Origin: Paraclostridium ghonii
GTDB taxonomy: Bacteria; Bacillota; Clostridia; Peptostreptococcales; Peptostreptococcaceae
Length of the DNA stretch: 64,000 nt
Assembly (NCBI RefSeq): GCF_030815085.1
Contig: NZ_JAUSWG010000013.1
Strand: one strand, 5' to 3'
A program made the position numbers and the translations under genes. Of the stretch, positions 1 to 8,073 are shown one piece after another. The number at the start of each line of letters is the position of its first letter. Position 1 is the stretch's first letter. A model generated the notes under the pieces. The model searched no databases, had not been told where the DNA came from, and saw only the letters and a list, made by a program, of their open reading frames with translations.

Positions 1-104
1 GCGGTTGGCAAACCGTTCAGTGTGCGAGTAGCACAGCCAGAAAAAAAGCCTTACAGGCGCATAGCAAACCACCCGTTTTACGGGTGGTCATGATTTAGAA
101 AGTA
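1..104 (+). ncRNA. 3' end of an IS605/IStron-type guide RNA (omega RNA-like), element continues left of window
   Basis: There is no open frame here, but four stem-loops follow one another: CGGTT/AACCG near 2-17, TGTGC/GCACA near 22-36, GCC/GGC near 48-58, and a 9-bp perfect stem ACCACCCGT-TTT-ACGGGTGGT at about 68-89. This dense series, placed immediately before unrelated phage genes, resembles the right end and omega RNA 3' portion of clostridial TnpB elements and IStrons. The matching tnpB would lie left of the window. Identification is by pattern only; it could instead be another structured RNA. Confidence 0.45.
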
Positions 105-113
105 GGTGTTTAT

Positions 114-395
114 ATGCTTATAGATGAAAAAAGATTCAAATTTATAGCTTTAGAGTCTATTAAGGAACACTTAAACAAAGATTCTATAGATGAAAACAAT
201 TCAATTATAAGTTTTGTAGCAGATGAGCTTGTAAGAAGGGCAAAAGAATACTATTCCAAACCTATAAATAGAAATATAAAATCTCAATCTCAAGGGCAAA
301 GAAGTATTACTTACTCAGATACAATATCTAATCCATTTATGATAACAGAAGATTTAATACAGTTATTGCCATGTCCTAGCTTGAGGCTAATGTGA
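114..395 (+). CDS. Phage head-tail connector (gp6-like) protein
   Basis: This 93-residue protein has the length and flavour of HK97 gp6-like head-tail connectors (adaptor proteins): a helical N-terminal half ending in VADELVRRAKEYY, then a GQRSITYSD segment and a terminal LLPCPSLRLM. Similar Firmicute phage adaptors end in a comparable pattern. It would sit under the portal ring at the head-tail joint. The start ATG at 114 has GTAGGTG just upstream. The transposon-like end at 1-104 abuts the gene, so the native upstream part of the operon is separated from it. It overlaps the next gene by a TGATG-type junction. Confidence 0.6.
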   Translation: MLIDEKRFKFIALESIKEHLNKDSIDENNSIISFVADELVRRAKEYYSKPINRNIKSQSQGQRSITYSDTISNPFMITEDLIQLLPCPSLRLM

Positions 396-688
396 TGTTC
401 TATGACTTTAAAGTTAATTTAATGAAAAAATCTACTATTATTAATGATTTATTTCAAAAAGTAGATACATTCATAATAGACAAGACGATAGATTGTGATA
501 TTCAACCCTCTACGTTTGAAATCATAAAAAAGACTTTTGGAGAAGACACGAAGAGTCTTTTTATAATATTTTGTGATGAAGACATCAATTTAAATTCTAT
601 TATAGAGTTTAATAGTCAGCTTTATAAAGTTGATAAAAAAGTAGATTGGATTGAATATAAAATATACTCTTTAGTGGATCATAAATGA
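395..688 (+). CDS. Phage head closure / head-tail stopper-like protein
   Basis: This small protein (97 residues from ATG 395) is assigned mostly by position between the connector and a gp10-like gene, where siphophages encode the head-tail stopper. It is rich in beta-type sequence (FIIDKTIDCDIQPSTF, IFCDEDINLNSIIEF) and has no membrane segment or cysteine cluster. The ATG at 395 lies 8 bases after GAGG at 383-386, which favours it over GTG 392. It overlaps the following start by four bases (ATGA), indicating coupled translation. Confidence 0.5.
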   Translation: MFYDFKVNLMKKSTIINDLFQKVDTFIIDKTIDCDIQPSTFEIIKKTFGEDTKSLFIIFCDEDINLNSIIEFNSQLYKVDKKVDWIEYKIYSLVDHK

Positions 689-996
689 TAGTAGATAATA
701 CAGAACAAGTTATAAATAAGATTAGAGAAGCTGTAAAAAAGTCTTTAAAGGAAATTGGAATAGTAGGAGTTGCAGAGGTAAAGGCTAATTGTCCTGTAGA
801 TAAGGGGAAATTAAGAGGTAGTTATACTTATATAGCAGAAGATTTTAGTGTTGAAATAGGGACAAAGTTAGATTATGCCGTATATGTGGAATTTAAGCCT
901 GCAAATAGAGGTGGAAGACCTCATTTTAGAAGATCGATGGAGTCTCAAATGGCTGAGTTTAAAGCTATATTAGAAAGAAATTTAGGAGGTGTTTAA
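685..996 (+). CDS. HK97 gp10-like phage head-tail joining protein
   Basis: The 103-residue product matches the HK97-gp10-like family in length and pattern. It has an N-terminal helix (VINKIREAVKKSLKEIGI), then VKANCPVDKGKLRGSY and later YAVYVEFKPANRGGRPHFRRSME; the CPVDxGxLRxS and YVEF motifs are the family hallmarks. These proteins take part in joining the neck to the tail tube. The gene overlaps its upstream neighbour by four bases, and a good AGGAGGTG for the next gene lies at its 3' end. All this places it in a standard siphophage late operon. Confidence 0.8.
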   Translation: MIVDNTEQVINKIREAVKKSLKEIGIVGVAEVKANCPVDKGKLRGSYTYIAEDFSVEIGTKLDYAVYVEFKPANRGGRPHFRRSMESQMAEFKAILERNLGGV

Positions 997-997
997 A

Positions 998-1345
998 ATG
1001 ATAGACACCACAAAAAAAATAGGAAAGCATTTAAATACATTTCATGAATGTCTTAATGAAGAGTTACCTTTAGACTTTGATTATGACAATGAGGTTGGGG
1101 TGTATTTTGAATTAAATACAATTTCAGGTTATGAATATAAAGATGTTATAACTTTAGATATTCATTTTATTTCATTAAAGAATAAGCTCAATGAATTGTA
1201 TTTCCTAGTTGATATTATTGATAAAAATACTCATAAAAAAATAATAGACAATATTAGACTAACTAGAAAACCAGTTTGGTTGATAGATACCAAAGATGAT
1301 GAATATGAGCATTGGATATTAAGTTATAACTTAAATAAATATTAA
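998..1345 (+). CDS. Phage tail terminator / tail-completion-like protein
   Basis: This 115-residue acidic protein begins at ATG 998, 7 bases after AGGAGGTG at 983-990; an earlier GTG lies inside that ribosome site and is unlikely to be used. Position between the gp10-like gene and the tail-tube gene is where siphophages encode the tail terminator that caps the tube. The sequence (alternating hydrophobic strands such as VITLDIHFISL and WILSYNL) is compatible, but I see no diagnostic motif. Function is inferred from synteny. Confidence 0.5.
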   Translation: MIDTTKKIGKHLNTFHECLNEELPLDFDYDNEVGVYFELNTISGYEYKDVITLDIHFISLKNKLNELYFLVDIIDKNTHKKIIDNIRLTRKPVWLIDTKDDEYEHWILSYNLNKY

Positions 1346-1360
1346 AAAGGACGTGATAAA

Positions 1361-1906
1361 ATGAAAGAATTATTACTAGATGTTGCTACGGTTTATTATG
1401 GCGATATAGATATGTCTAACCCTGATAACTTCAAGACTGTTTTAACCGAAGAATTAATTTTAGGCGTAACTAGGGGTGGATTGAAAGTTGAAGCCAAACC
1501 AAATATAAGAGAGATAGAATTTGACGGAAGAAATGGTAAAAAGATAGCTGGGATGGATAGAATATTAGGTTGGGAAGTTAAAGCTGAAACTGAAGCATTA
1601 GAGGCAACTCCAACTGTATTTACAGCAAATGGATTTGTAAAAGACAGCACAAGTTCAACTAAATTTGATAAGTATGTACCAGCTAAGAGTTTAACACACA
1701 AAGATTTAGTTTTAGTTGGTAAGCTATACAAGTCAGATCAACCATGCATAATACATATAAAAAATGCTTATTCAGGAGAAGGGTTGGCATTTGAACAAAA
1801 AGATGGAGAGGAAGCCGGTTTTAAGATGGAATTTGTAGGGGCTTACACATTAGGAAGTGATGAAATGCCTATAGATGTTTACTATCCTAAAGCTCCAATT
1901 AAATAA
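1361..1906 (+). CDS. Phage major tail (tube) protein
   Basis: The 181-residue protein has the features of siphophage tail tube proteins: a beta-rich fold with VTRGGLKVEAKPNIREIEFDG near residues 37-57, GMDRILGWEVKAETE, and a late HIKNAYSGEGLAFEQKDGE segment. It polymerises into the tail tube that conducts DNA. Position directly before the chaperone and tape-measure genes fits. The gene is followed by its own hairpin terminator (1921-1950), typical for the most highly expressed tail protein. Confidence 0.8.
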   Translation: MKELLLDVATVYYGDIDMSNPDNFKTVLTEELILGVTRGGLKVEAKPNIREIEFDGRNGKKIAGMDRILGWEVKAETEALEATPTVFTANGFVKDSTSSTKFDKYVPAKSLTHKDLVLVGKLYKSDQPCIIHIKNAYSGEGLAFEQKDGEEAGFKMEFVGAYTLGSDEMPIDVYYPKAPIK

Positions 1907-1920
1907 TATATCGAAATTTA

Positions 1921-1950
1921 GAGACTAGATTAATTTCTAGTCTTCTTTTA
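1921..1950 (+). terminator. Intrinsic terminator/attenuator after major tail protein
   Basis: AGACTAGA at 1922-1929 pairs with TCTAGTCT at 1936-1943 and is followed by TCTTTT. It probably gives extra tail-tube mRNA by partial termination before the chaperone genes. Confidence 0.65.
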
Positions 1951-1979
1951 ATTGAATAAACATAGAGAGGATGAAATAT

Positions 1980-2438
1980 ATGAAGGATATAAAAATTACA
2001 ACAAAAATAGCTTTTGCGCTACTTGGATTAATAAAGAAAATGGATATAAAAGATAAAATAATAGAAATATCTAAAGAACAGATGAAGTTGACGAGTAAGA
2101 AAGATATGTTATTTAGAGAGTTATATTCCAGAAATGGAAATAAAGAGGAGGATATAACAGAAGAAGTTGCTATGAGACTTTTAAACGAACATGTTGATAT
2201 AGCTAAACAAATATCTGATATAGATTTAGTTTTAAATGATTCGGGTATAGAATTTGCTTTTGATATAATAGAAAAATTATCAGAGGTTGAGAAAGAATTT
2301 AATAAAACGATGGCAATTGTGTTTGGGGTCACTGAGAAAGAAATAGAAGAAAAGGAAATAGATGAAGTTGTAGAAATGATAGTAACCATATTTAAGTCTA
2401 AATCATTTCAGGGTTTGTTAAGCAAGATGAACAATTAG
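1980..2438 (+). CDS. Phage tail assembly chaperone (G protein)
   Basis: This 152-residue helical, acidic protein lies between the tail tube and tape-measure genes, the fixed position of the tail assembly chaperone G. ATG 1980 is preferred because GAGAGG (1964-1969) lies at proper spacing, while the ATG at 1971 touches that site. Near its end, at 2411-2417, the sequence GGGTTTG is read G GGT TTG in this frame, a perfect X XXY YYZ slippery heptamer. The downstream frame is open from 2402, so a -1 slip would make a G-T fusion of about 255 residues that helps load the tape measure protein. Confidence 0.75.
   Translation: MKDIKITTKIAFALLGLIKKMDIKDKIIEISKEQMKLTSKKDMLFRELYSRNGNKEEDITEEVAMRLLNEHVDIAKQISDIDLVLNDSGIEFAFDIIEKLSEVEKEFNKTMAIVFGVTEKEIEEKEIDEVVEMIVTIFKSKSFQGLLSKMNN
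2411..2417 (+). promoter_or_regulatory. Candidate -1 programmed ribosomal frameshift site (GGGTTTG)
   Basis: The heptamer GGGTTTG is in register with the zero frame of the chaperone gene (G GGT TTG), 19 bases before its stop codon. The -1 frame has no stop between 2402 and 2743, so slippage joins the two chaperone reading frames. Phage lambda G/GT uses the analogous GGGAAAG. Confidence 0.65.
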
Positions 2439-2449
2439 AGGGTAATACC

Positions 2450-2746
2450 TTGAAAGGGATTCTTGCACAACATAATTGTTATTTTGAAATACTAGATGAA
2501 GAATTGGATTCAGTTATAGATTTAATAAATTCTGTTGTAGAAAAATACTTTGACGATAGATTATATATGACTTGGAATAGTCAAATGCTAATGTCTGAGA
2601 AGTTTATATCATTTAAAGAATATAAGGATAAATGTAGGGCGGTAAATATCACCAAGCTTAAAAATAACCATAAAACTAGAGATGAGATTATTAAAGAAAG
2701 TAAAAATATTTTATCCTCTCTTAGTTTTGAAAAAGAGGTGATGTAA
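2450..2746 (+). CDS. Phage tail assembly chaperone T-part (probably made as G-T frameshift fusion)
   Basis: This reading frame is in the -1 frame relative to the upstream chaperone gene and stays open back to 2402, encompassing the slip site. The fused product would read GFVKQDEQLEGN across the junction and end in SLSFEKEVM. Independent initiation at TTG 2450 is possible because AGAGGG lies 7 bases upstream. The 98-residue part is hydrophilic and helical, and directly precedes the tape-measure gene, as the T domain does in other siphophages. No enzymatic motif is visible. Confidence 0.65.
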   Translation: MKGILAQHNCYFEILDEELDSVIDLINSVVEKYFDDRLYMTWNSQMLMSEKFISFKEYKDKCRAVNITKLKNNHKTRDEIIKESKNILSSLSFEKEVM

Positions 2747-4762
2747 TTGAGTGAACTGGGTAATATGTCCTGGACTATCAATGTAGATATGGACACAGCT
2801 GTATCAGGACTAAGAACAGTGCAACGAGAAGCACAAAACACAGATTCAAGAATGAGTTCAACTGGTTCTAAAATAAATAGAGATTTTGTTAGCAACGTAA
2901 GTAAAGGCTTAATTTCAACAGGAAAAACTATGACTGCTGTTGGTGCGGGAATATGTGGAGCTATAGGCGGAATTGTTATGGCAGGGGCGAATTGGAATGC
3001 TGAAGTAGCTGGACAACAATTCTTATACAACAATTTGGACAAGTCTATTCAAAAGTCTATAGATGCTAATGCGAAGAATGCAAAATCTATAGGATTAACA
3101 ACACAGCAATATAAAAATAGTGCAACAACAATGTCAACGTTTTATAAAAATATGGGGTTAAGTACAAAGGAAACATCCAATTTAAGTGGAGAGACTATGA
3201 ATTTAGTTGCTGATTTAGCAGCAGTTGTAGATATGCCATTTGATGACGCAATGGGGAGATTTAAATCTGGACTTATGGGTAACTATGAGGCTTTAGATGT
3301 ATTTGGAGTAAACTTATCTGCAAATACACTACAAAACAGTGAGTTTGTTAAGTCTCTAGGCAAATCGTGGAATCAGTTAACTGATAATGAAAAAATGATG
3401 GCAGCATATAATGAAATTCTAAGACAAGCAACACCAATGCAGGGGCTGGCAAAGCAAGAGGCATCACAATTCGGTATGCAGATGAAGCTATTATGGGAAT
3501 CAGTAAAAGAAACTGCAGGATCCATAGGAGAAAAACTTCTTCCCGTATTAGAACCACTGGTACAAAAGTTTGTAGGAGTTGTGGAAAAAGTAGCAGATTG
3601 GGCAAATAAAAACCCTGAACTAGTTCAAACAATATTAACGATAGTAGGTGGATTGGGAGTATTATTAGCTGTAGTGGGCCCGATAATTATGGTCATAGGT
3701 ATGGCAGGTATGGCTTTTTTAACATTTAGTGCGATGACATTACCTGTTGTTGGGGCAATAACTGCGATAATAGCAGTTATCACACTTTTAGTTGGAGCTG
3801 GTCTATATTTGGCAATACATTGGGATGAAATTTCTGCTAAAGCTAGTGAGACATGGGGTAACATAAAAACTACTGTATCAAATTTAGTTTCACAATGCGT
3901 GGAATGGGTTAAAACCAAATGGAATGATGCTAAAACATGGATTACTACTACATGGGATAATATAAAGACTGTAGCTACAAATATCTGGCAAGCTATTAAA
4001 GATGTTATAGTAAACTTATTAACTGGTGCAGTAAATAATGTAAAAATACTTGTATCTAATATGAAATCTATTATATCTGCAGCATGGAATACTATAAAAG
4101 GAGTCACTAACACTATTTGGACAGGAATAAAGACTGTAATTAGTACTTTATTCACTGGTGCGTTTAACCATGTAAAACTAGTTATAGGACTTATCAAAGC
4201 TGTGTTTAGTGGTGATTTAGCAGGTGCTAAACAGATAGTAAAATCCATATTTGATAATATAAAAAATACTATAAAAGGGGTAATGGACACAGCTAAGAAT
4301 ACTGTAAAAACTGCAATAGATAAAATCAAAGGATTTTTTAATTTTACTTGGTCATTACCTAAATTGAAAATGCCACATCCAACAGTAACTGGTAAATTTA
4401 GTTTAAATCCTCCAAGTGTACCATCATTCGGTATAAAATGGAATCATAAAGGGGCGATTTTCACTAAACCAACTGTATTAGGTAATATTGGAATTGGAGA
4501 TGCGAATAATGGAGTAGGAAATCAGAGGGAAGCAATTTTACCTATAGATCATATACAGAAGTATTTTGACAGCAGTGCTAAGAAGTTTTTAAAAGGTGGA
4601 AATTCAAATGACAATGTGAATTACAATATTAGCATTAACTTCTCTGATGTAAAGGTGCAATCTGAATCAGATATGAAGAAAATGGCTGAAATAATAGCTA
4701 AGGAAATGCAAAGAGAAGTTACTAGAAACAGTAGGAGAGGGGGATATTCTCATGCCCGTTAA
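2747..4762 (+). CDS. Phage tail tape measure protein
   Basis: The 671-residue protein starts at TTG 2747 behind GAGGTGATG. It has a helical N-terminal region, a hydrophobic cluster near residues 58-78 and a strongly hydrophobic block at about 293-355 (IVGGLGVLLAVVGPIIMVIG and further), then repeated Trp-containing helices (WGNIKTT, WNDAKTWI, WDNIKT, WNTIKGV, WTGIKTV). These are the hallmarks of siphophage tape measure proteins, which set tail length and are ejected into the host. At 671 residues it predicts a rather short tail. It overlaps the Dit gene by 11 bases. Confidence 0.9.
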   Translation: MSELGNMSWTINVDMDTAVSGLRTVQREAQNTDSRMSSTGSKINRDFVSNVSKGLISTGKTMTAVGAGICGAIGGIVMAGANWNAEVAGQQFLYNNLDKSIQKSIDANAKNAKSIGLTTQQYKNSATTMSTFYKNMGLSTKETSNLSGETMNLVADLAAVVDMPFDDAMGRFKSGLMGNYEALDVFGVNLSANTLQNSEFVKSLGKSWNQLTDNEKMMAAYNEILRQATPMQGLAKQEASQFGMQMKLLWESVKETAGSIGEKLLPVLEPLVQKFVGVVEKVADWANKNPELVQTILTIVGGLGVLLAVVGPIIMVIGMAGMAFLTFSAMTLPVVGAITAIIAVITLLVGAGLYLAIHWDEISAKASETWGNIKTTVSNLVSQCVEWVKTKWNDAKTWITTTWDNIKTVATNIWQAIKDVIVNLLTGAVNNVKILVSNMKSIISAAWNTIKGVTNTIWTGIKTVISTLFTGAFNHVKLVIGLIKAVFSGDLAGAKQIVKSIFDNIKNTIKGVMDTAKNTVKTAIDKIKGFFNFTWSLPKLKMPHPTVTGKFSLNPPSVPSFGIKWNHKGAIFTKPTVLGNIGIGDANNGVGNQREAILPIDHIQKYFDSSAKKFLKGGNSNDNVNYNISINFSDVKVQSESDMKKMAEIIAKEMQREVTRNSRRGGYSHAR

Positions 4763-5543
4763 TATATTTTTTAATGATGTAAGAATACCTGACTTTATTA
4801 TTCTCAAGGATATAAAAATACAATTACTAGGGGATGTTGATAATATATTAACACCTTCTAATTATGGATCAAAACATAAAAAGATTAAGTTTGGTAACAA
4901 AGTAATTAAACTTGAACTTAGTACTATATTTGAAAAAGGTCATTTAATTGAAAAAGAGGATTTAAATGCTATAGTAAAATGGATTAAAGGTGATGATTGG
5001 AAACCCTCCAAATTAGTTTTGCCAGAGTACGAAGATGAGTATTATATGGCAATAGTAAATAATTCTGGAGATGTTAAAAACGATATAATTGAAGGTATAT
5101 TTACACTAGAGTTTTTATGTTTAAACCCTAATAGGATTTCTGAAGAAGAAGAGAAATATGTATTTCCTTTCTATTTGAGACAAAAACCACCGCAACGCAC
5201 TAGAAATAGTAACGAATCAAATTATTGTCTTATTCATTATGAAGGGTTAGCAAATACGTATCCAAATATAAAATTTACTGTAACAAGTAGATGTTATGAA
5301 ATTAAATTAGCAATAAAAAACAGTAAATATGATAACTATATAAGATTTAAAGGAGATTTTAATGAAGGGGAAACTATCGAAATAAACTTAAGGACAAAGA
5401 AAGTGCTTAGGAATGGTGAAATTAATATGCCCATACTAACTCTTGATAGCAGATTTCATGAACTTATAGAAGGAAAGAATTTATACGAATTACAATCAGG
5501 AAATACTTTAGTTGAAATAAAATATAGGAATGAATACATATAG
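4752..5543 (+). CDS. Phage distal tail protein (Dit-like)
   Basis: This 263-residue protein follows the tape measure directly, with its ATG inside the end of that gene, which is the position of Dit in Gram-positive siphophages. The N-terminal part (PDFIILKDIKIQLLG) and the central HLIEKEDLNAIVKWIKGDDWKPSKLVLPEYEDEY block match the family: Dit proteins have a W(L/I)-rich belt domain followed by a galectin-like domain. It would form the hexameric hub at the tail tip that holds Tal and receptor-binding proteins. Confidence 0.7.
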   Translation: MPVNIFFNDVRIPDFIILKDIKIQLLGDVDNILTPSNYGSKHKKIKFGNKVIKLELSTIFEKGHLIEKEDLNAIVKWIKGDDWKPSKLVLPEYEDEYYMAIVNNSGDVKNDIIEGIFTLEFLCLNPNRISEEEEKYVFPFYLRQKPPQRTRNSNESNYCLIHYEGLANTYPNIKFTVTSRCYEIKLAIKNSKYDNYIRFKGDFNEGETIEINLRTKKVLRNGEINMPILTLDSRFHELIEGKNLYELQSGNTLVEIKYRNEYI

Positions 5544-5570
5544 AGAGGGATTATTACCTCTCTTTTATTG
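5543..5570 (+). terminator. Hairpin after Dit gene
   Basis: AGAGAGG and CCTCTCT form a 7-bp stem with a GATTATTA-type loop followed by TTTTATT, between the Dit and Tal genes. It is a weak terminator or mRNA processing structure. Confidence 0.5.
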
Positions 5571-5593
5571 ATTATACGAGAGGTGGTAAATTT

Positions 5594-7642
5594 ATGTTAT
5601 ATATATTTAACAAAGATGAAGTTTTTTTAGAGATAATAGATAATTTTTATAATGATGAATATAAGAGAGTTTTAAATAAGGAATATACATATAAATTTTT
5701 TGTAGATATAAAAGATAGTAAAAATTTAATTAGAAAAAACAAAGTTGGATTTTATGACGAAAATGATATATTCCAACTTTTTACGATAGAAGAAGTAGAG
5801 ACTAGCTATAGTAATAGTAATGAGGTAAACGTATTTTGTCAACATGATTATTATAGTTTAAATGATAAGATAATAGAAGACAAGAGAATCGTTGATGGTA
5901 CATGCAAAGAAGCCTTAGCAAAAGCATTAGAGGGAACTAAGTATAAAGTTGGTATAGTTGATGAGTTTCATACAGGCACATTAAATTATTATTTTATATC
6001 AAGTTTAAAAGCTGTTAACGAGATAATAAATACATTTGGTGGGGAATTAGACTTTAGGTTTGAATTAAATGAAGATAATACAGCTATAGCCAGTAGGTAT
6101 GTAGATATAAAACACCGATTAGGGGAAGATACAGGAATAAGATTTACATATGATACAAATGTAGAAGAAGTTGTTAAAAGTGAGATAATGGATAATCATT
6201 TTACAGTTCTATACGGCAGAGGAAAATCTCTTGAGACAGAAAATGGAGGAAATACAAGGCTTATTACATTTGAAGATATAGAGTGGAATACGCCAAATAA
6301 CCCAGCCGATAAGTTTCTAGGAGATAAGTATGTTGAGGATTTAAATGCTATAGTAAAATGGGGAAGAATCGAAGGGATATATGAAAATAAAGATATAGAA
6401 GATCCAGGAGAATTGCTTCAATCTACATGGGATAAGTTACAAGAAACAAAAGAACCTAAAGCATCATATAAAGTGTTAGTAAATGATTTATCTGGTATAG
6501 TTGGATACGAACATTTAAAAACAAATTTAGGGGACACTATAATAATAGTTGATGAAGAATATGATATAAATATTGAAAGTAGAATTGTTGAAGAAAGATA
6601 TTCTATAAGAGATATAGTAGCTACAAAAGAAATAGTATTAGGTCATGTACTTCCTTCTATGATTGATAGTATAGGGAATGTTATAGGCGGCAATTCAACT
6701 GGTGAAGGTGATAATGATAAACCATCTATAGATAATAGTAATTTTCCAAATACGCTTCCAGAAATACCTATTATTGAAACAACTGGTAGATTTTCAACAA
6801 TAGAAATAAGCTGGACTTATGAAAATAAGATTTATTACAACTATGAATTATATGCAAGCCAGTTAGAAAATTTTAATCCTACACCTGATAATATGATATT
6901 CAAAGGTCAAGCTAGTGTATTTTTACATGAAGTTAAACCTAAACAAACCTGGTACTATAGAATTAGAGCTTGTAATACACATGGTAAATTTACAGAGTTC
7001 TCGGCTCAAGTGTCTGAGTCAACTACTAAAATAGCAGATGGAGCAGAGTATTTTGAAAATGCAGCAATAAATAGTGCTTTAATAGGATCACTTAATGCAG
7101 ATGTTATAGATTCGGGAAGAGTAAAAGGTACTTACATTGACGCTAGAAATCTTAGTGTTACTGATGGAAATGGGAATAAGACATTAGATATAGATAGTTA
7201 TGGGAATGTAAGAGCAAATGTTAAAGAACTTACTATAAATGCTAAAGATATCGAAAAATCTATAATAGATGCTAAATATAGTGAGTCAAATGAAATAAAT
7301 AAGACTTTTAAAAAATTTAATTTAGCAGTGCATGATTTAAAAAGGATACTTGAGGAAGTTTTTGAAAATAGAATAAGTCCTACACAAAAAGAAAAGAATA
7401 TTCAAAAACTCAATAGTGTTGATAATGAAGATAAAATAAAAGAATTTCAAAATAAAATTGATTATATGAATAAGGTAGAAGAAGTTATAGATAAATATGA
7501 TAGAGAATATTCTAAAGAACAACTTACAAATATGTTTTTAGGTTACTTATCGTTAGAAGGTATATTATCTTCATATGATCAATTAAAAGATTCTGATTTT
7601 ATGTATAATAATCTAGTAAACTTTTATAAAAGTAAAGTTTAA
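5594..7642 (+). CDS. Phage tail-associated lysin/endopeptidase-type tail protein (Tal-like)
   Basis: The 682-residue product resembles Gram-positive siphophage Tal or minor structural proteins. The first ~370 residues correspond to the gp44-like hub (MLYIFNKDEVFLEIIDNFYN onward, YEHLKTNLGDTIIIVDEEYDI), a fibronectin-III-like domain spans roughly 390-480 (ISWTYENKIYYNYELY, WYYRIRACNTHGKFTEFS), and then a repeat-like spike segment has INSALIGSLNADVIDSG. The C-terminal ~120 residues are a charged helical region, unusual for the end of Tal. No peptidase catalytic motif is evident. It would form the tail tip and contact the cell surface. No receptor-binding or baseplate gene follows. Confidence 0.7.
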   Translation: MLYIFNKDEVFLEIIDNFYNDEYKRVLNKEYTYKFFVDIKDSKNLIRKNKVGFYDENDIFQLFTIEEVETSYSNSNEVNVFCQHDYYSLNDKIIEDKRIVDGTCKEALAKALEGTKYKVGIVDEFHTGTLNYYFISSLKAVNEIINTFGGELDFRFELNEDNTAIASRYVDIKHRLGEDTGIRFTYDTNVEEVVKSEIMDNHFTVLYGRGKSLETENGGNTRLITFEDIEWNTPNNPADKFLGDKYVEDLNAIVKWGRIEGIYENKDIEDPGELLQSTWDKLQETKEPKASYKVLVNDLSGIVGYEHLKTNLGDTIIIVDEEYDINIESRIVEERYSIRDIVATKEIVLGHVLPSMIDSIGNVIGGNSTGEGDNDKPSIDNSNFPNTLPEIPIIETTGRFSTIEISWTYENKIYYNYELYASQLENFNPTPDNMIFKGQASVFLHEVKPKQTWYYRIRACNTHGKFTEFSAQVSESTTKIADGAEYFENAAINSALIGSLNADVIDSGRVKGTYIDARNLSVTDGNGNKTLDIDSYGNVRANVKELTINAKDIEKSIIDAKYSESNEINKTFKKFNLAVHDLKRILEEVFENRISPTQKEKNIQKLNSVDNEDKIKEFQNKIDYMNKVEEVIDKYDREYSKEQLTNMFLGYLSLEGILSSYDQLKDSDFMYNNLVNFYKSKV

Positions 7643-7645
7643 TTC

Positions 7646-7678
7646 AGGGGTATATTAATTTATACCTCTTTTTTTTAT
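7646..7678 (+). terminator. Intrinsic terminator after Tal gene
   Basis: AGGGGTATA and TATACCTCT pair around a TTAATT loop and are followed by eight T residues. It ends the tail operon. Confidence 0.8.
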
Positions 7679-7683
7679 GCAAA

Positions 7684-7863
7684 ATTAAAGAAGGGGTAAA
7701 TCAACTAAGAGATTTTGTTAATAGTATAAAAGGATTTAACTATACTAAAACTAAACAATTAAATAAATATTTGTTGCAAATAGGATATGATTTAATAACT
7801 GATAAAAGGACATCATGCAAGGATAATATATCCTGTTTTAAAATAGAAAGTCTGAGAAATTAA
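7684..7863 (+). pseudogene. Coding relic without start codon (phage accessory gene remnant)
   Basis: A 59-codon open frame ends at TAA 7861-7863 and has ordinary protein-like composition (VNQLRDFVNSIKGFNY ... YLLQIGYDLITDKRTSCKDN). It has no plausible start codon or ribosome site, because it begins directly in the Tal terminator. I read it as the 3' end of a gene whose 5' part was deleted, perhaps when the baseplate and lysis genes were lost. I do not recognise its family. Confidence 0.4.
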
Positions 7864-7911
7864 ATTGACATATATATGTAAAAATATGTTTATTTTAAAA
7901 TGATATAGTAT

Positions 7912-7992
7912 TATACTATAAGTAGGTGTGATTTCTATGTAAATAAATTATTTTTTAACAGGATAACTCTTATTGCCAGTAAGAGTGATTTT
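7912..7992 (+). ncRNA. Candidate antisense (antitoxin) RNA of a type I toxin-antitoxin pair
   Basis: A promoter-like TTTATT (7889-7894), 17 bases, TATACT (7912-7917) points rightward. The predicted transcript runs into a hairpin ACTCTTA-TTGCCAG-TAAGAGT at about 7967-7987 followed by TGATTTT. This RNA would be antisense to the 3' half of the toxin-like reading frame at 7948-8073. The arrangement matches type I systems described in Clostridioides difficile prophages near CRISPR arrays. Inference from sequence pattern only. Confidence 0.4.
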
Positions 7993-8073
7993 AAGTTTAT
8001 CATAAATAAAACATCCTAAAACGCTAAGAAATATAGCGTCTGAATTATTTAAAAATAATCTTAAAATGTCCAT
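7948..8073 (-). CDS. Small hydrophobic type I toxin-like peptide
   Basis: A 41-residue peptide is encoded on the minus strand: MDILRLFLNN at the start, then a hydrophobic stretch AIFLSVLGCFIYDKLKI and a Lys-rich end SYPVKK. One membrane span with a basic tail is the plan of clostridial type I toxins. The start and the weak ribosome site AGTAGATG lie inside an imperfect stem formed with AACACCTAC upstream (about 8069-8117), which would hide translation initiation, also typical of such toxins. An antisense RNA candidate overlaps the 3' half. The nearest CRISPR array is 2 kb away. The family call is inference. Confidence 0.5.
   Translation of the reverse strand: MDILRLFLNNSDAIFLSVLGCFIYDKLKITLTGNKSYPVKK

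Noticed and set aside
3625..4329. Long minus-strand open frame (234 codons) within the tape measure gene
   Set aside because: It is antisense to a well-supported tape measure gene and is a hydrophobic shadow without ribosome site or neighbours.
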